A stretch of DNA of 64,000 nt. Source: Strigamia acuminata. Its lineage: Eukaryota > Arthropoda > Chilopoda > Geophilomorpha > Linotaeniidae. Shown in pieces: positions 9,411-19,143 of the stretch. Position 1 is the stretch's first letter. Every line of letters begins with the position of its first letter. Below the pieces are notes generated by a model. It did no database searches and was not told the DNA's origin. It saw only the letters and a program-made list of their open reading frames with translations. A program made the position numbers and the translations under genes. Location: contig OX442322.1 in NCBI GenBank assembly GCA_949358305.1, forward strand, positions 4,216,001 to 4,280,000, read 5' to 3'.

Positions 9411-12051
9411 AGCTTTAAAGCCGTTTCCCGAGTCATTTAATTCCTCTTCGAACGAAGGGTTAAAATAGATGATCATTTGATCACCATCATCTTCCTTGTT
9501 GTCTAAACAATAGTTTTTGACTTTGTTTTTCCATTCTTTTATTTCAGATTGTGGTATCCCAACAATCTTGTCATTTAATAAATATTCTCGAATGCGTTTG
9601 CATTCAGTGTCTAACAACTGAGCATCTATTATTTCTCTCCGTGTAGGAGGGACTTCTTTAAGCACTTCAGTCAACGCACTGTACAAGGTTTCTTGTACTT
9701 CCTCCCCCTCCCTTTCTTCAGAACATTCTTTAGATTTTTCTGAAAAATGGACACGCACACTAGCCAAATACTCTCGTTTCTCTGGGGCGCGATTTAATGA
9801 AACAGAAGGATTTCCGTCCCACTCAGGCCAGTATTGTTTAATTTCGACAGGTTCCACATGATCCCTAAGAGGAATGTCTTCCTCTGTTAATGGAGCTCTA
9901 GAAAGTGCATCTGCAACTTGATTAGCAGCACCTTTTCGAAAAACAATTTTAAAATTTCCACACTGGATTCTTAAGGCCCATCGGCCAAATTTCCCAGATG
10001 GTTCAGGCGTTCGCATCAACCATTTCAGTGCTTCAGCATCCGACTCCAAAGTAAACGTACCATATTCGAGATATGGTTTAAATCGATCGATAGCCCACCC
10101 GACTGCGAGACATTCAAGTTCGGGCGTTATATAACGCTTCTCTGCTCTACGTAAGACTCTGCTTGCGTAAACTACAGGTCTGGCTGCAGAAATGTTTTTC
10201 TGCTTCTTTTTGTCGAATATATCGACGTCTTGGCAGAGGACAGCTCCTAAGCCTTCATGTGAAGCGTCAGTCATGACGACAAATGGCAGAGTCATGTCTG
10301 GTTTGTGTAGACAATTGTCGCCACAAAGTAGCTCTTTAATTCTATTAAAAGCTTCTGTTTGCTCATCTCCCCATTCAAATGGAGTTTTCTCATTCATCAT
10401 ACGTGTGTATGGTGCGGCAATAGTTTCGTGATTTGGAACAAACTTCCTGAAGAAGTTGGTCATGCCGTGAAAGCGCTGAATGTTTTTAGCACACGTGGGG
10501 GTGGGAAACTTCATAATCGCCGATATTTTATCGGGATCACCGAAGAGACCTTCGGGTTTGATCCAATAACCTAACAATTTTAATTCTGTGCGGCCAAAAC
10601 GAGATTTTGTTTTATTTATTGTCATATTAGCTTGATTAAGCTTTTCCAAAACGTCTCGAACATGTTTGAGATGATCATCCCAATTATCTGAATACACAAT
10701 TACGTCATCCAAATAAACTAACGCGTAGTCTTGCAAAGCTGAGCCCAAAATGCCTTCCATCAGACGCTGGAAAGTACAAGGTGCATTGCAAAGGCCAAAA
10801 GGCATTCGCACAAATTGGTATGGACCATTTGGTGTATAAAAGGCCGTCTTTGGACGATCTTCCTCACACATTTCGACTTGGTAGTAACCTTTGACAAGGT
10901 CAATGGACGTAAAATACTTTGCCGGACCAGTATTATGCAATAAAAGGTCAATGCTTGGCATTTGTATTACTTCGACTTCGGTGATGGCATTCAGCCACCG
11001 GTAGTCAATGCACATCCTATACGAGCCATCAGGCTTCGCAACAATTACTGGATGACTTATAAATGGCCCTTTGGCCTTTTCAATGATTCCATCCTGCTCT
11101 AATTCTGCAGCTAGTTTGGTCATAATGGCTCTCTTGGCCGGGTTATACATTCTATACTGCATTTTGGGCAATGAATGCCCTTCTTTGAACTTGATACGAT
11201 GTTGGGTCACGTTAGTGCACCCAACTTGATCACGAAATACATTCGGTATCGAGTTAACCACTTCGCGAAGTGCTAGTCTTTGTTCTGGAGAGCAGTCGCT
11301 CTCTTCAACTAGTTTCTCATCCCAAGTCAACACAGGAGTGTCTGTTAACTCAATTGAGTTGAGAGTGGACGACAGTCCTAAATAATCGAAAGTAATTCGT
11401 TTTAACGGGGCAAGAGCCAGATTGGCCTCTTCTGATTCATAAGGAGCGGACCAATTGGGTTTATCCGCACAAGAGAACTCTTGTAAATGTGGATGCGGAC
11501 TGATTTTCTGTCTGCGCATGAAATTGTGACCAAGTATCAAGCCACAAACTCGTTTTGCTAAAACGATGAAATTCATTGGTGTAAATTCATCAGCCTATTG
11601 CACGCACAAAGTTATTTGTCCGACAGGCTTGTGTGCTACGCCTACGGCGTTAACCAGCATGTTTCTGGGAGCTTCTTGCAAGAATTCTGGCAGAGCCTGA
11701 GTTTCAGACAAGAGTTGTTCCCCAATGTAACATTGAGATGCTCCTGTATCCATGAGCGCGTTGTAGGTGAGCCCACCAATTGTGATCTTCATTCGATGAT
11801 CATCTTTATTATTACCTAAAGTAATATTGTGCAAGTTATTACCGCCTATGACTCGATTGAGTCGGCGGAGTCTACAGAATTTCTTCGTGTAACACTTGTG
11901 TGGAAACAATGTCAGATTTTTTAATTGCTCCGTCATTTCTTGCAGATTTTCATCTACTCCGCCACTATGACTAATGGCTATTTCAAGACAAGTAGTGTCT
12001 ACATCCATAAATAAAGATTCCGACGTAGCATTAGCTACTTCTGGGGGATGG
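9411..12051 (-). pseudogene. pol: gypsy A pol: protease, reverse transcriptase, RNase H (one stop, truncated by gypsy E)
   Basis: The pol frame continues from the gag frameshift site across the copia A insertion. It holds a retropepsin (ALMDTGASQCYIG), then an in-frame TAG at 11595-11597 after ITLCVQ; gypsy B has Trp there, so TGG became TAG. After the stop come the reverse transcriptase with YLDDVIVY, the RNase H (MTDASHEGLGAVLCQ) and the linker before the integrase. The frame ends after NDSGNGFKA, where the gypsy E LTR enters. Pol would make cDNA from the element RNA; this copy cannot. Confidence 0.88.
12047..12051. other. target-site duplication of copia A, left copy (GATGG)
   Basis: GATGG directly precedes the 5' LTR and recurs at 55372-55376 directly after the 3' LTR, in gypsy A sequence on both sides. 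Confidence 0.9.
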
Positions 12052-12368
12052 TGTTAGAATATTACATGTATTTATCCGTTGGTGTATATATTTAGTTGCC
12101 ATGTATATTTAACCATATCGTATTATCTCTGTTCGGTATATTACTTTGATTCTTGGCCGTGTAAATGCACACGGCATTTGTTTACATTTATACTTTGTAT
12201 TTCACCCACAAGGTGGCACTGTATACCTTTGGGTCATGTGATTGCAGAGAATAAATTCTCACTTACTGTTTTGCTTCTGACCAGGAATGACTATGTCTTT
12301 TATTCCAACTACTAATGATTTTCTACACCACTGCAGATTTACACACAAGTTTATTGCTAAAACCAACA
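12052..12368 (+). repeat. copia A 5' LTR (317 bp)
   Basis: It begins TGTTAGAATATTACATG and ends AAAACCAACA, followed at once by the half-tRNA primer site. Its partner is 55055-55371. AATAAA at about 12250 in GAGAATAAATTCTC is a likely polyadenylation signal. Confidence 0.92.
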
Positions 12369-12380
12369 AGGTTATGGGCC
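12369..12380 (+). other. copia A primer binding site, half-tRNA type
   Basis: AGGTTATGGGCC directly follows the LTR and complements the anticodon arm of initiator tRNA-Met, as in Drosophila copia. Confidence 0.82.
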
Positions 12381-13094
12381 TATATAACCACAGAAATCAT
12401 TAGAAAACAATTTGGAGACATTTTCAAGGAATTGGAGCCAATTAGAGGTCAATCAGCTAATTTTCTCTAATTATTCAAAATGGCGGCGCCCATAGTGAAA
12501 GTCATCAGCCTGTGTTTGTGCCAAGGATCCACGGTTCCAGAAGCTATTCTTGACCATCAAACAGCGCAGGATAACTAATTGGGTTCGGACATTGTTAAAC
12601 AATTTATTTACAAGTTTATTTTTCCAATTTTCGAACGATTATTCCGATATCGCGAGGCGCGATACGTATCGTCGACGTGACGATATTTTCATACGAAGAC
12701 AAAACGATTCTGCGAGTAACTACACGGGAACAGCATTCTCGCCAACCACACGTGAAGTGTGAACGAGAAATAAGCGGATAAGAATTGGATAAACGAGGAA
12801 AAACACAACCGACTAGTTTTGAAGACGGAAATGAACATTAGAACGAAAATAAGTCAACACAACATTAAGAAGACATCATTGTTTATGAACAATTACAGTG
12901 TTTATTTCGAATACATTTTGAGCATATTTCTTAGCTTAGAGCTGTGTTAGGGAATTATACTAACTTAACTATAAGGAGCGCACTAACCTCGTGAAAATTG
13001 CACTATTTTTCACGTGTAACAGTAAGAAAAGTGTTTTTGCTGAAAAAGTGTGTGTGTGCACTGTTTGACCAGTTAGTGATTCCAAAGAAACACA
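12381..13094 (+). other. copia A 5' leader
   Basis: This long leader holds the 32-codon ORF at 12480-12578, the palindromic block GATACGTATCGTCGACG within 12645-12685, and the inverted motif CCACACGTGAAGTGTG near 12746-12761. All three recur in copia F and copia G leaders. Confidence 0.6.
12480..12578 (+). CDS. 32-codon ORF in copia A leader (possible uORF)
   Basis: It starts ATGGCGGCGCCC inside TTCAAAATGGCGGCGCCC and ends TAA after 32 codons, matching copia F and copia G in length and place. Translation is not shown; the codon changes are mostly non-synonymous. Confidence 0.35.
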   Translation: MAAPIVKVISLCLCQGSTVPEAILDHQTAQDN

Positions 13095-14102
13095 ATGGAT
13101 TCGGACAAATTGGAAAGAAAAATTACCTTGCTGAACAGGACAAATTATGACAGTTGGAAACAGCAGATCAAGGTTCTCCTCATGCACCACGGTTGCTGGG
13201 GATTTACAGACGGGACCGAGGAAGCGTTGGCACCAGGAGCGTCGTGGCGCGACAGATCCGACTACAAATTACGGAAAGGCAGAGCGTTCAGCCTAATTTA
13301 TTACGCGATAGAGGAGCAATATCACGAATTGCTCAGCGGGATCAAAGACGCGAAAAAAGCGTGGGACACGCTAAAGACTAACTTTGAACCGGTCTCGAGG
13401 GCGAGAATAATACGTCTGCTGGACGAATTCTTCAGCCTCAAATACAATCTGACGACGGAAACGATCGGGGTCTTCGCGGCGAAGATACGAAATGCGGCGA
13501 AAAAATTGGCGGACTTTAAACACAAATTAGAAGATCTTTATCAGGCTTTCCAACTCATTCGGTATTTGCCACAAGAGTACCAATCAATTGTTCAGGCTAT
13601 CTATCGCTGGGAGGACGTGAATTTTACACTAGAAAAGGTTGAAGCCGAATTGGTCGCCGAAGAAGAGAGATTGGCGCAACAACGAAGAGATTCGGGCCAG
13701 GGGCCGATCGTGGATGCTTTTAGCATGGGAACGAGCAACACGAACACGAAAAACAGCGATAATTCACAGAAACAACAACAGCAACAAGGAAACAATAGCC
13801 AGAACAGTCGAGGATTTCAAGGCGGACAAAAGGGTGGCAGATCGAATTATCGAGGTGGCAAAAATTCGAGGAATTTTCGAGGAAACACGACCGGATCACC
13901 AGGACGGGGGCCGTGTTTTCGCTGCAACCAGCACGAACATTGGGCGAAGGATTGCACTGTGCAATTCGCACCAAATAATTCCAACAACAAAATGAACACA
14001 AATACCGCGGAAGACTTAGACACTAATATGTTGGATGTCGGATTTCTTACCGAATTAAGTGAAGAAGAGATGTTGCAGTGCAGTGCAGTCAACAACTGTT
14101 AG
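13095..14102 (+). pseudogene. gag: copia A Gag, ends at an in-frame TAG before the protease
   Basis: The 335-residue frame starts MDSDKLERKI. It has a copia-type capsid region (NYDSWKQQI near residue 20, then SLIYYAIEEQYHELLSG), a Q/N-rich linker and a CCHC zinc knuckle (CFRCNQHEHWAKDC) near residue 275. The TAG at 14100-14102 falls in the same frame as the retropepsin active site IYDTGA that follows. Copia elements normally make one Gag-Pol, so this is probably TGG to TAG. The Polinton is inserted 11 bases later, with its duplication CGGGGC covering the Gly-Ala codons of the active site. Confidence 0.82.
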
Positions 14103-14113
14103 ATCTACGACAC

Positions 14114-14119
14114 CGGGGC
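14114..14119. other. Polinton target-site duplication, left copy (CGGGGC)
   Basis: CGGGGC flanks the left TIR here and the right TIR at 46832-46837. Six bases is the known Polinton/Maverick duplication length. Confidence 0.92.
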
Positions 14120-14263
14120 TGTTGTTGGAGAAATGGTTCCGTGGGGCCACACACTAAATGGGCAATCCATGATTTTAGCTCAAAAATTAAAAAAGGTTAA
14201 AATGAGGAAGTGGTTCGAGGGCGGGAGAATGGGAATGTTTAGGTTAGGTTAGGTTTAGGTTAG
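14120..14263 (+). repeat. Polinton left terminal inverted repeat
   Basis: It starts TGTTGTTGGAGAAATGG and matches the reverse complement of 46691-46831. Over the first 121 bases there are three differences, all transitions, and no gaps. The inner end is a run of TTAGG units (14238-14263), less well matched between the two ends. Confidence 0.93.
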
Positions 14264-14818
14264 CCAGCATTGTTGTAGTACAAGAGTAGATATGTGAATA
14301 CGCATTTAATGTGCAATTCTTGATTTTATCCTCAAGGAGGAATTTAAAGGTATGAAGGAGGAAATGACCCGAGGCAAGGCCATGGGTGAGTGAATTAAAT
14401 TATTCTGCTCTTTGAATTAAAAGGAAGTAGGTCATTGAACTACACTTGCTTCTATCACAGCTGGTTTTTGGACAGTTACATTTTGTTGCGAGGGAAGATG
14501 GATGAATGTCGTGTGTTGGTAAAATCCCATCAAACGTAAAACCATTTTTAGGAAAGTGGGGGATAATAAAAAGTGAAAGTGAGGGTAAATTGTATGGACT
14601 TCCTACGGCAGTGGGCATTGTTTGACATTTTTTAAAATGGTCTGGGGGCATTGGAAGTGGGGGTTAGAACAAAATTAAAAGTGGGGGTAATTTTAAACGA
14701 TTCGTCTCGAGATGGTGAGTCGAATGCTATATCACACGTATGGGTCAAAGTTCGATCTTACCGTCAGGGTGTTTGATCACATGTTGGATCTGTAGTTGGT
14801 GAAATTTTGGCTGTGTCC
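14264..14818. other. Polinton left subterminal region, no gene seen
   Basis: No ORF resembles a Polinton gene. The sequence contains purine-rich GGGGGT stretches and leads into the tandem array. Confidence 0.5.
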
Positions 14819-14821
14819 AAC

Positions 14822-15112
14822 ACGCTTCGCTTTATTTTCTATGTTCCACACTTCGCTTTATTTTCTATGTTCCACGCTTCGCTTTATTTTCTATGTTCCA
14901 CGCTTCGCTTTATTTTCTATGTTCCACGCTTCGCTTTATTTTCTATGTTCCACGCTTCGCTTTATTTTCTATGTTCCACGCTTCGCTTTATTTTCTATGT
15001 TCCACGCTTCGCTTTATTTTCTATGTTCCACGCTTCGCTTTATTTTCTATGTTCCACGCTTCGCTTTATTTTCTATGTTCCACGCTTCGCTTTATTTTCT
15101 ATGTTCCACGCT
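14822..15112 (+). repeat. 26-bp tandem array, 11 copies
   Basis: The unit CGCTTCGCTTTATTTTCTATGTTCCA is written here as CGCTTCGCTTTATTTTCTAT plus GTTCCA. Eleven near-identical copies are followed by a partial one; the second copy has CAC for CGC. The unit length is not a multiple of three, so the repeated peptides in all three frames are artefacts. Confidence 0.95.
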
Positions 15113-15114
15113 TC

Positions 15115-16275
15115 TATGTTAACTTACTTATGCATTTACATTTGCATTTATTTCTTATTTCATGTTTCCTGCATTTATATTTCCAATTTAACATTTAATC
15201 AATTTAACATTTTACAATTTTCTGAAAATAAAAAGATTTTTTAATAAAAGAGCCAATTAAATTGCTTAAAGAAAATGTTTTAATAGAAAATGTAAAATGT
15301 GTAATTCAATTCATTTTAAATAAATGTAATTCAATTCATTTTAAATAAATGTAATTCAATTCATTTTAAATAAATATAATTCAATTCATTTTAAATAAAT
15401 GTAATTCAATTCATTTTAAATAAATGTAATTCAATTCATTTTAAATAAATGTAATTCAATTCATTTTAAATAAATGTAATTCAATTCATTTTAAATAAAT
15501 GTAATTAAATTCATTTTAAATAAATGTAATTCAATTCATTTTAAATAAATGTAATTCAATTCATTTTAAATAAAAAGAATTAAATTAATTTGAATTTAAA
15601 ATTCTTTTAATACATTTAAAAAATTACAAATTTTTTAAATGTACTTCCTTATACATTTAATGTATAAGGAAGTACCGGTAGGTCGATGAGGCAAACCAGT
15701 TCTTTGTAAATGAATTGAATAAATGTATTAAATGTATTAAATGTATTAAATTAAATTATTTCTTATTTTATGTTTCCTGCTTCTATATTTGCAATTTAAC
15801 ATTCAATCAATTTTAAATAACAATTTTAAATTTAAAAAAAAAGTCAATATTGAAAAGAAAATGTAAAATATGTAATTCAATTCATTTCAAATAAATGTAT
15901 TAAATAATTTTAAATAAAAAAAGAATTAAATTCAATTTAATTTGATACATTTAATACATTTAATACATTTATTCAATTCATTTACAAAGAACTGGTTTGC
16001 CTCGTCGACCTATTTCCTTTTACATTAAATGTGCGTGCTTGTAATTTTTTAAATGTATTAAAAGAATTTTAAATTCAAATTAAATTTAATTCTTTTTATT
16101 TAAAATGATTTAATACATTTATTTGTAAATGAATTGAATTACACATTTTACATTTTCTTTAAGCAATTTAATTGACTCTTTATTTTTCAGAAAATTGTTT
16201 AAATGTTAAATTGTAAATATAAAAGCAGAAAACATGAAATAAGAAATAAATGCAAATATAAATGCATAAGTAAAA
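15115..16275. repeat. large imperfect AT-rich palindrome in the Polinton left arm
   Basis: 15115-15300 is repeated inverted at about 16130-16275 (for example GCATTTATTTCTTATTTCATG against CATGAAATAAGAAATAAATGC, each shown in part). An inner inverted pair, about 15665-15755 and 15930-16015, shares AACTGGTTTGCCTC beside GTCGA. The 25-bp array sits in the left arm only. Such foldbacks near Polinton ends might help replication, but this is a guess. Confidence 0.75.
15301..15575 (+). repeat. 25-bp tandem array, 11 copies
   Basis: The unit is GTAATTCAATTCATTTTAAA plus TAAAT, 11 copies with one or two single changes. The same motif appears singly in the right arm of the palindrome and in the repeats before the capsid gene (21852-22110). 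Confidence 0.93.
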
Positions 16276-16734
16276 GAAAATGACAAACAGTCGAATGAAA
16301 ATATTTTCTTCTCCACTAGCAATTAAGTTTCCGCCTAAGGCTTTTTTAAAAACAAAATTAACTTTAGAGATTTTTTTTTAAATCAAACATCTAACCACAT
16401 GTAAATACAGGTTTTTTCAATATGACTCATCTAGAAATCCTCCTCTTCCTCTTCCTCTTTTTTTATTTTATTGTTCAGTTCAAGAAATGAAATGTTTATT
16501 TTTAAAAAGAAATGAAATAATTAAATAATTGGTAGAAATTAACTCAGATGAGTCACACTGCTTTAATATATTTTCATGGATACATGCTTTGATTGATTTC
16601 CAGATTTAATGTGTGAAATATAATTAGTAATTACACTCAATTAATCAAAAAACAGAAAAATTAACAATATAACTATTATTTTAATAACTTGTGATAATTA
16701 ATTAATTAGATAATGCCGCATTATGTTTGTGTAT
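16276..16734. other. non-coding gap in Polinton
   Basis: AT-rich, with a CCTCTTCCT run near 16440. I see no gene, RNA or inserted element. Confidence 0.4.
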
Positions 16735-17016
16735 TTAACCAAATAAATGGCTTATTTCGGCCAATTCCTGGATTTCAGCTATAGTTACATTGTCATGTAC
16801 GTATTTGACGTGTTCGATATTCTCACTGGAAAATCTTCCAAGTTTCTCCACTAAAGTTTGAATCTTAATCTGGAATGCCGGTCGCCACAAAAGTAACGAT
16901 TCGGTTTTCTCATCTATTGTCCCGCCATAATTGACCAATAGAAACAAGGATAAGTGTTTCAAAATTACTTTCCTTTCATCGGTAGTTTTGTTCTGTTGAA
17001 GTTCAAAGAGATACAT
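16735..17016 (-). CDS. hypothetical Polinton protein (93 aa)
   Basis: The frame is open from 17079, but the first ATG is at 17016 (MYLFELQQNK). The sequence is hydrophilic and probably helical, with a short hydrophobic segment KHLSLFLLVNYGG, and has no motif I recognise. It lies downstream of the protease on the same strand, separated by 235 bases. It may be a real small Polinton gene or a chance ORF. Confidence 0.4.
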   Translation of the reverse strand: MYLFELQQNKTTDERKVILKHLSLFLLVNYGGTIDEKTESLLLWRPAFQIKIQTLVEKLGRFSSENIEHVKYVHDNVTIAEIQELAEISHLFG

Positions 17017-17251
17017 TTCAATTCTTTTCTTTCTCAAATTGAAGTGAATATAATGATGTTGCTTATTTTTTATATACAAATTTTTTGTTACGGTTATATT
17101 TTCGATTTGTCACAGACTGGAATACACACCCGTGCATGTTTACACACTCCCTGGCATGATTTCATGCGAATCTTCGTTAATTTCAAAATAGGTTTGTTTT
17201 AATTTCTTAAATTATTTCACGTTTTTGTTAAAAACAGATATTGGGTTTACT

Positions 17252-17671
17252 TTACAACAACTCGAGATTATTCATACCTCGGATGATTTTAATGATTGTA
17301 TTCTGCCTGAGATTAAGATTGGCGGCTAAATAGAGCGCAAAGAGACAAAACATCCTGCAAGAATCCTCTTTTGTTAACGAATACACTTCTTTTGTAGCAT
17401 AATCTAGGGTAACGTCTCTTCCGACGAAATCGATGATCTCTTTAGGAGGAACGCCTCCCAAATTATCGAAGTATATGCCTCTGTCGTTGTAAAGATACAA
17501 GCTTACCCAATGGGTACCGCCACCCATCGATAGGTCTAAATTGATGACAAAGCTTTCATTCTTGCCCCGGTGATTCGCGAGCGGTTTCAAGCAATCGATG
17601 GGCAACACGTTGTTGAAATGGGCAATACGTAGTTTATTCTTCGCCCAGTTGTAAATTTCCACTTTATTCAT
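17252..17671 (-). CDS. PRO: adenain-like cysteine protease, first copy (139 aa)
   Basis: The product has the Ulp1/adenain fold order: His54 in GGGTHWVSL, Asp69 in IYFDNLGG and Cys105 in EDSCRMFC. In Polintons and adenoviruses this enzyme cuts capsid precursors. The usual CG-x-x-C is CRMFC here, and the Gln expected for the oxyanion hole is not obvious (LTKEDSC), so activity is uncertain. Its ATG overlaps the integrase stop in ATGA (17668-17671), which suggests coupled translation or one polycistronic unit. A second protease-like gene lies at 29236-29617. Confidence 0.75.
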   Translation of the reverse strand: MNKVEIYNWAKNKLRIAHFNNVLPIDCLKPLANHRGKNESFVINLDLSMGGGTHWVSLYLYNDRGIYFDNLGGVPPKEIIDFVGRDVTLDYATKEVYSLTKEDSCRMFCLFALYLAANLNLRQNTIIKIIRGMNNLELL

Positions 17672-18621
17672 TTTTTAATATCCACGAGTTCATCCACCCA
17701 CGAGTTGTGCTTCTGATCGTAGCCGACCCATTTCACTAGGTATTTGAAGCTCCCATCGCTGTTTTTCTTTTTTCTAATGACTTTTTCGATCAAGTAGGGA
17801 TCATCTACCCCGGTTTTGGTCTTTTGCAGCTCTTCACCGTAAAAGGAACCTTCGATCGATTCTCCCAGACTGTCTTTCAATTTGAAAATTGGAGGTTCAT
17901 ACGTCGTGTCCACTTTATCAATTGTAAAGATTTCATTAGTCTAATTTTGCAAAAACCCTTTGTCAAATATGGATTTGGATTTGGAAATACGCACTCGGTC
18001 ACCAACTTTGAATTTAGGCTTGGACGTTGCCGGTTCGGGAAGTAATTTTAGTCTGAGCGCCTTTTCATGTTTGGGAGCCACATCTTTGGGTTTCATGTTG
18101 GTCGTACGGTGAACCGAAGAGTTATAACGGGTCATCAATTGGGGTAAGATAGTAATCCAATTCCTCGAACCTTTCAAAGTAAAATGCCTGTACATGCGCT
18201 CTTTGAGTGTACGGTTGAACCGCTCGACCATGCTCGCTTTCAGCGGTGAGTGTGTGGAAAAATGGTTGATGTTGAACTTCTTGACAAGTGCCTTGAAATG
18301 GGAATTGTAGAATTCTTTCCCCCAATCGGATGCCATGTTGACCGGCCCCTTATTCCCCGCTTTGACAAGCACCTTTTCAAATGCAGCGGTTACGTCTTTG
18401 CCAGTCTTTGATTTGATGGGAACCGCATATGCATATTTAGAGAACGCATCTATAACCGTTAATAAGTATTTATAACCTTTGTTTACACGGGAAAAAGGTA
18501 TCAATTCGACTAAATCGATCTGCCATAAGTCGTTGATTGCAAAAGATACGACCGGACGTCTGACGTAATGCCTACGTGCCGGCTTATGTAATTCAGATAC
18601 CAGTTGTTCTATATCGGGCAT
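17668..18621 (-). pseudogene. INT: Polinton integrase with chromodomain, in-frame TAG
   Basis: The 226-residue core carries the DDE triad: Asp36 (LWQIDLVEL), Asp99 (NMASDWGKEF) and Glu133 (KASMVERFNR). An SH3-like KFKVGDRVRI segment follows. A TAG at 17941-17943 after DKGFLQN interrupts the frame; it then continues in phase through a chromodomain (YLIEKVIRKK, YLVKWVGYD, NSWVDE) to 17668. Family members usually have Trp at that site, so TGG to TAG is likely. The N-terminal zinc finger is not evident. The ATG is preceded by a run of A (plus-strand T) overlapping the end of the PLA2-like gene. Confidence 0.88.
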
Positions 18622-19108
18622 TTTTTTTTTTTTTTTAGTCCCATTCCCAGTTTAAGTTTGGTATTGAACGTTGCTTTGATTGCTTTGGCGACTAATTTTG
18701 TGCTTGAACTGACTGTTGGATCGGCGATGATTAAAACACATGCTTCAACCAACTTTCTGTCTGCTTCGTGTCTGGCATCTAAGTTCTCATTTATGTAAGC
18801 AATGTTGTGCAGCTTGCACGCTTCATCCAATGGGTTTATGCCTTTATCTCCTCTAGCTAGACGTTTATCCAATTTTGTGCCTGGGCCGCAATAGTTGTAC
18901 CCGGGGATAAGCACTTCTACCGGTAGTTTATTGATTAGTTTATTGAAAAGTCCTTTACCGGTTGCTGGAGATTTTTTTTTTTAATGAACTGATATTTCAA
19001 GGTCCCACATTTGGAGCATTTGCCTCTTTTGTAGGCTCTGTTGTTCTTAGTGACACCCATTTCCAACGTGCCGGTAGGAGTAGACTTTTTGCATTTAACG
19101 CAAAACAT
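18609..19108 (-). pseudogene. zinc-ribbon plus phospholipase A2-like protein, frameshifted in a poly-A run
   Basis: The N-terminal part, from the ATG at 19108, has two Cys pairs (CVKCKKST and CSKCGTLKYQF), a DUF5679-like zinc ribbon. A run of 11 A in coding sense (18971-18981) then breaks the frame by one base. The downstream frame has the PLA2-like domain known from Polintons and parvovirus capsid proteins: Ca-loop YCGPGT, then NPLDEACKLHNIAY. The usual His-Asp pair is His-Asn here. In parvoviruses such domains help escape from endosomes. The C-terminus ends in a Lys run (KKKKKCPI), another A tract. The fusion with the ribbon is my inference from spacing and strand. Confidence 0.72.
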
Positions 19109-19143
19109 GTTTGTCTTCTTTTTTTATTACAGGAATATAAAAA
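19109..19143. promoter_or_regulatory. 35-bp divergent start region in the Polinton
   Basis: Only 35 bases separate the leftward ATG (19108) from the rightward ATG of the ATPase (19144). The stretch holds a T run on one side and GAATATAAAAA just before the ATPase ATG. It must contain both 5' leaders and probably a compact two-way promoter. Confidence 0.5.

Noticed and set aside
14796-15244. Three overlapping ORFs with repeated hydrophobic peptides
   Set aside because: They are the same 26-bp array read in different frames; unit length not divisible by three gives the same peptide cycle in every frame.
14822-15575. CRISPR-like arrays
   Set aside because: Units abut without unique spacers and the context is a eukaryotic transposon; these are simple tandem arrays.
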